DNA from: Fuerstiella sp.
GTDB taxonomy: Bacteria > Planctomycetota > Planctomycetia > Planctomycetales > Planctomycetaceae
DNA length: 34,127 bases
NCBI GenBank assembly: GCA_014238335.1
Contig: JABABI010000008.1
Coordinates: 1-34,127 of the forward strand
Direction of reading: 5' to 3'
Of this stretch, positions 32,681 to 34,127 are shown one piece after another. The translations under genes were made by a program, and so were the position numbers. The notes under the pieces are model-generated. The model had not been told where the DNA came from, searched no databases, and saw only the letters and a list, made by a program, of their open reading frames with translations. The first letter of the stretch is position 1. The number at the start of each line of letters is the position of its first letter.

Positions 32681-32709
32681 AGTTGTTACGGCTCACAGCC
32701 GTAACAACT
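32681..32709. other. 13-bp perfect inverted repeat with 3-nt loop
   Basis: AGTTGTTACGGCT (32681-32693), CAC, AGCCGTAACAACT (32697-32709). There is no T-tract on either side. It sits about 230 nt before the FHA gene and about 460 nt from the VanZ-like start, so a terminator of either gene is unlikely by position. A recombination site, operator or structured RNA is possible. Confidence 0.7.
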
Positions 32710-32746
32710 GGAAACGCGGATTATGACAAGACGGCCGTTCCGCATT

Positions 32747-32775
32747 TTGACCATGTGTGTTTTTTGATGTATGTG
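32747..32775 (+). promoter_or_regulatory. Candidate promoter of the FHA gene
   Basis: TTGACC (32747-32752, five of six -35 consensus bases), a 17-nt spacer and TATGTG (32770-32775, three of six -10 bases). Spacing is ideal but the -10 is weak. It lies about 165 nt before the start codon. Confidence 0.3.
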
Positions 32776-32932
32776 ATTCATGGGTTACGGAATATCGACA
32801 TTCGATCCCTCTCCGAATAATCACTACAGACAGGAAATACGTCCTCAACGTGTAAACCCAAGATTGTCGCCTGATCATGGTGGTTTTTCCCAGGCTGCGA
32901 CTTCGCGCTCAGGAAATTTCAAACTGCCTCAC

Positions 32933-32936
32933 GGAG
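32933..32936 (+). promoter_or_regulatory. Ribosome binding site of the FHA/coiled-coil gene
   Basis: GGAG lies 6 nt before ATG 32943 (sequence GGAGAATTTG ATG). It decides this start against the internal ATG at 32964. Confidence 0.7.
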
Positions 32937-32942
32937 AATTTG

Positions 32943-34127
32943 ATGGCCCCCCACTCCTCAGTAATGGTGAACACAGCCTCCGAAATCGGTTGTCACAGCC
33001 TGATTCCAGTCTGGAGTTCCGCTGCAGAAATCCAATCTGTCGCGCGAACCGGACGCTTCGTGTGCGGCAGCAGTGAAAGCTGTGACGTTCGGATTCGGCT
33101 CAGCGGGGTCGCCATCAACCACTGCCTGATCGACTCCAACGACGAATTCATCACCGTAAGCCCCGCATCCGGCGCAAGTGTTTGGCTGAATGATGTCCCC
33201 GTCAGCCGTGCTGAACGTGTGCATTCCGGTGACATACTTGCAATAGGTCCCGCGACGTTTCGATTTCAGGCGGCCATACCGAACTCTGCGGTTTCTGCAG
33301 CACTCACCATCCAACAACAGGCTTCCAGCTCCAATTCCGAAATCGCAGAGCATATCGCTCGACTTGAACGCCGTCTGGAAGCCGCGGAGACCAGTCATCT
33401 GGAAGCCGTACTTCCGCTGGTAAGTGCCCTGACAAAGCAGACCCAGGCGGAACTGACTCCTGCAGAGACGTCTGCGGATCCAGCGGTCGGTGAAACAGGG
33501 CCGGAAAGCATTGCCACGCCGCCCGACAGCGAAAGTGCTCATGAACAGGCGGGTGAGAATTCGAGACGACTCCACAACCTTGAGCTGAAGTTGCACCGGC
33601 AAAATCAGGACCTGGAAGCGTGTGCAAGTCAACTGGCAGAACAGGAGACACGTCTACAACACGAACAGACAGAATTCGAGCAGGGCGTTGCTGCATTTGA
33701 ACAGCGTGTCGTAGAAGCCTCAGAAGAAGCCGCAACAGAACAGAGGGCCGCTCTGGAGCAGTTGAATGAAGAGCTGGCAGGGCAGCAACAGGCACTGGCG
33801 CTGCGCACGTCGCAGTCGGATGTTCGGCAGGATGAACTGACACTGCAGGCAGAACTGTTGGCAAACGCCGTAGACGACGTGGCCACGCAGGTAGAAAGAC
33901 TCGAAAGCGACCGCCGGACTCTGTTGGAAACAGAACGTCAGCAGCACAAAAAAGCCGAGTCGGCACATGCACGCATAGCAGAGATGGAGAACGCCGTCGC
34001 AGAACGCGAGTCGCAGTTGGCAACGCGTGAAACAGCCGTCACTGACGCCAGACTCAACGCCTCGCAACGACAGGCCGAATTTGAATCGTCACTTGAACGA
34101 ATTGCGAAGCTGGAAAGTGAACTGGCA
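32943..34127 (+). CDS. FHA-domain protein with long coiled coil (3' end missing)
   Basis: 395 residues are visible and the frame is still open at the window end. Residues about 20-120 read as an FHA domain: TGRFVCGSSESCDVRI, the following loop with INHCLIDSNDEF, SGASVWLNDVPVSR and HSGDILAIGPATFRF. FHA domains bind phosphothreonine peptides; here several conserved positions are weak (I-N-H instead of S-R-x-H), so binding is uncertain. From about residue 135 the chain is almost pure coiled coil rich in Glu, Gln, Ala and Leu, with a Pro/Thr/Ser-rich break at about 175-205. FHA proteins with coiled coils are common in planctomycetes and may be structural or signalling scaffolds. No kinase is encoded nearby. 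The opposite-strand frames (33304-34023 and others) are shadows. Confidence 0.85.
   Translation, partial: MAPHSSVMVNTASEIGCHSLIPVWSSAAEIQSVARTGRFVCGSSESCDVRIRLSGVAINHCLIDSNDEFITVSPASGASVWLNDVPVSRAERVHSGDILAIGPATFRFQAAIPNSAVSAALTIQQQASSSNSEIAEHIARLERRLEAAETSHLEAVLPLVSALTKQTQAELTPAETSADPAVGETGPESIATPPDSESAHEQAGENSRRLHNLELKLHRQNQDLEACASQLAEQETRLQHEQTEFEQGVAAFEQRVVEASEEAATEQRAALEQLNEELAGQQQALALRTSQSDVRQDELTLQAELLANAVDDVATQVERLESDRRTLLETERQQHKKAESAHARIAEMENAVAERESQLATRETAVTDARLNASQRQAEFESSLERIAKLESELA

Larger units (their letters stand above)
32217..32942. other. 726-bp intergenic region between divergent genes
   Basis: No convincing coding frame; short frames at 32202-32417 and 32347-32682 are Cys-rich but show no ribosome binding site or family likeness. 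It holds a strong 13-bp hairpin (32681-32709), a promoter candidate (32747-32775) and the ribosome binding site of the FHA gene (32933-32936). For such a gene-dense window this is the longest stretch I cannot explain. Confidence 0.55.

Noticed and set aside
33304..34023. 239-residue minus-strand frame near the right end
   Set aside because: Antisense of the FHA/coiled-coil gene; repeated Leu/Arg/Pro content mirrors the Gln/Glu codons of the real gene.
1..34127. CRISPR array, rRNA, tRNA, prophage or intact insertion sequence
   Set aside because: I saw no regularly spaced repeats beyond 1-139, no RNA gene signatures, no transposase or integrase motifs and no phage structural genes.

Overview
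The window looks like chromosomal DNA of a planctomycete (Planctomycetota, probably order Planctomycetales). This rests on gene content, not on a marker gene: a DUF1549/DUF1553 cytochrome-type protein paired with a Tat-exported DUF1501 protein, three intact DUF1080 (3-keto-disaccharide hydrolase fold) domains, a Tat-exported Gfo/Idh/MocA oxidoreductase, a YTV-like Cys-rich repeat protein, an OleD-type dehydrogenase, zinc-ribbon/RDD and FHA/coiled-coil proteins, and the relic of a PVC-type heme-binding protein. I see no rRNA, tRNA, CRISPR array, intact insertion sequence or phage gene.

Layout. 1-1967 (+): the 3' end of a Cys-rich repeat protein with a clear terminator, a secreted DUF1080 protein and an FxsA-like membrane protein. 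2311-6318 (-): the DUF1549/DUF1553 and DUF1501 pair. 6640-10392 (-): Gfo/Idh/MocA oxidoreductase, LmbE/PIG-L deacetylase, a two-domain DUF1080 protein and a small DUF493 protein; together they suggest oxidation and cleavage of a glycoside through a 3-keto intermediate. 10631-11386 (-): an unrecognised membrane protein. 11554-15349 (+): a probable operon of 4HBT thioesterase, LolD-like ABC ATPase, radical SAM/SPASM-like enzyme, a 36-codon small ORF and an OleD-like dehydrogenase. I read this as a lipid or hydrocarbon-related locus, and it is the best candidate here for an undescribed system. 15549-19493 (+): a Tat-exported dimethylformamidase-beta-like protein, a zinc dehydrogenase and an HDOD protein. 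19486-21521 (-): a dolichol-phosphate-mannose-synthase-like glycosyltransferase and a methyltransferase. 21607-22308 (+): a small coiled-coil protein and a DTW/Tsr3-type protein. 22354-28807 (-): an ABC ATPase with a large membrane-anchored partner but no visible permease, an alpha/beta hydrolase, and a zinc-ribbon/RDD membrane protein. 29075-29590 (+): a decayed gene relic. 29765-31645 (+): a secreted DUF3352-like protein, convergent with a VanZ-like protein (31761-32216, -). 32943-end (+): the 5' part of an FHA/coiled-coil gene that runs off the window.

Most terminators have no T-tract; the exception is the strong one at 312-347. Several start codons were moved inward from the longest frame using ribosome binding sites or family alignment from memory; these choices are stated per gene. 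All family assignments come from reading motifs, since no database search was possible.
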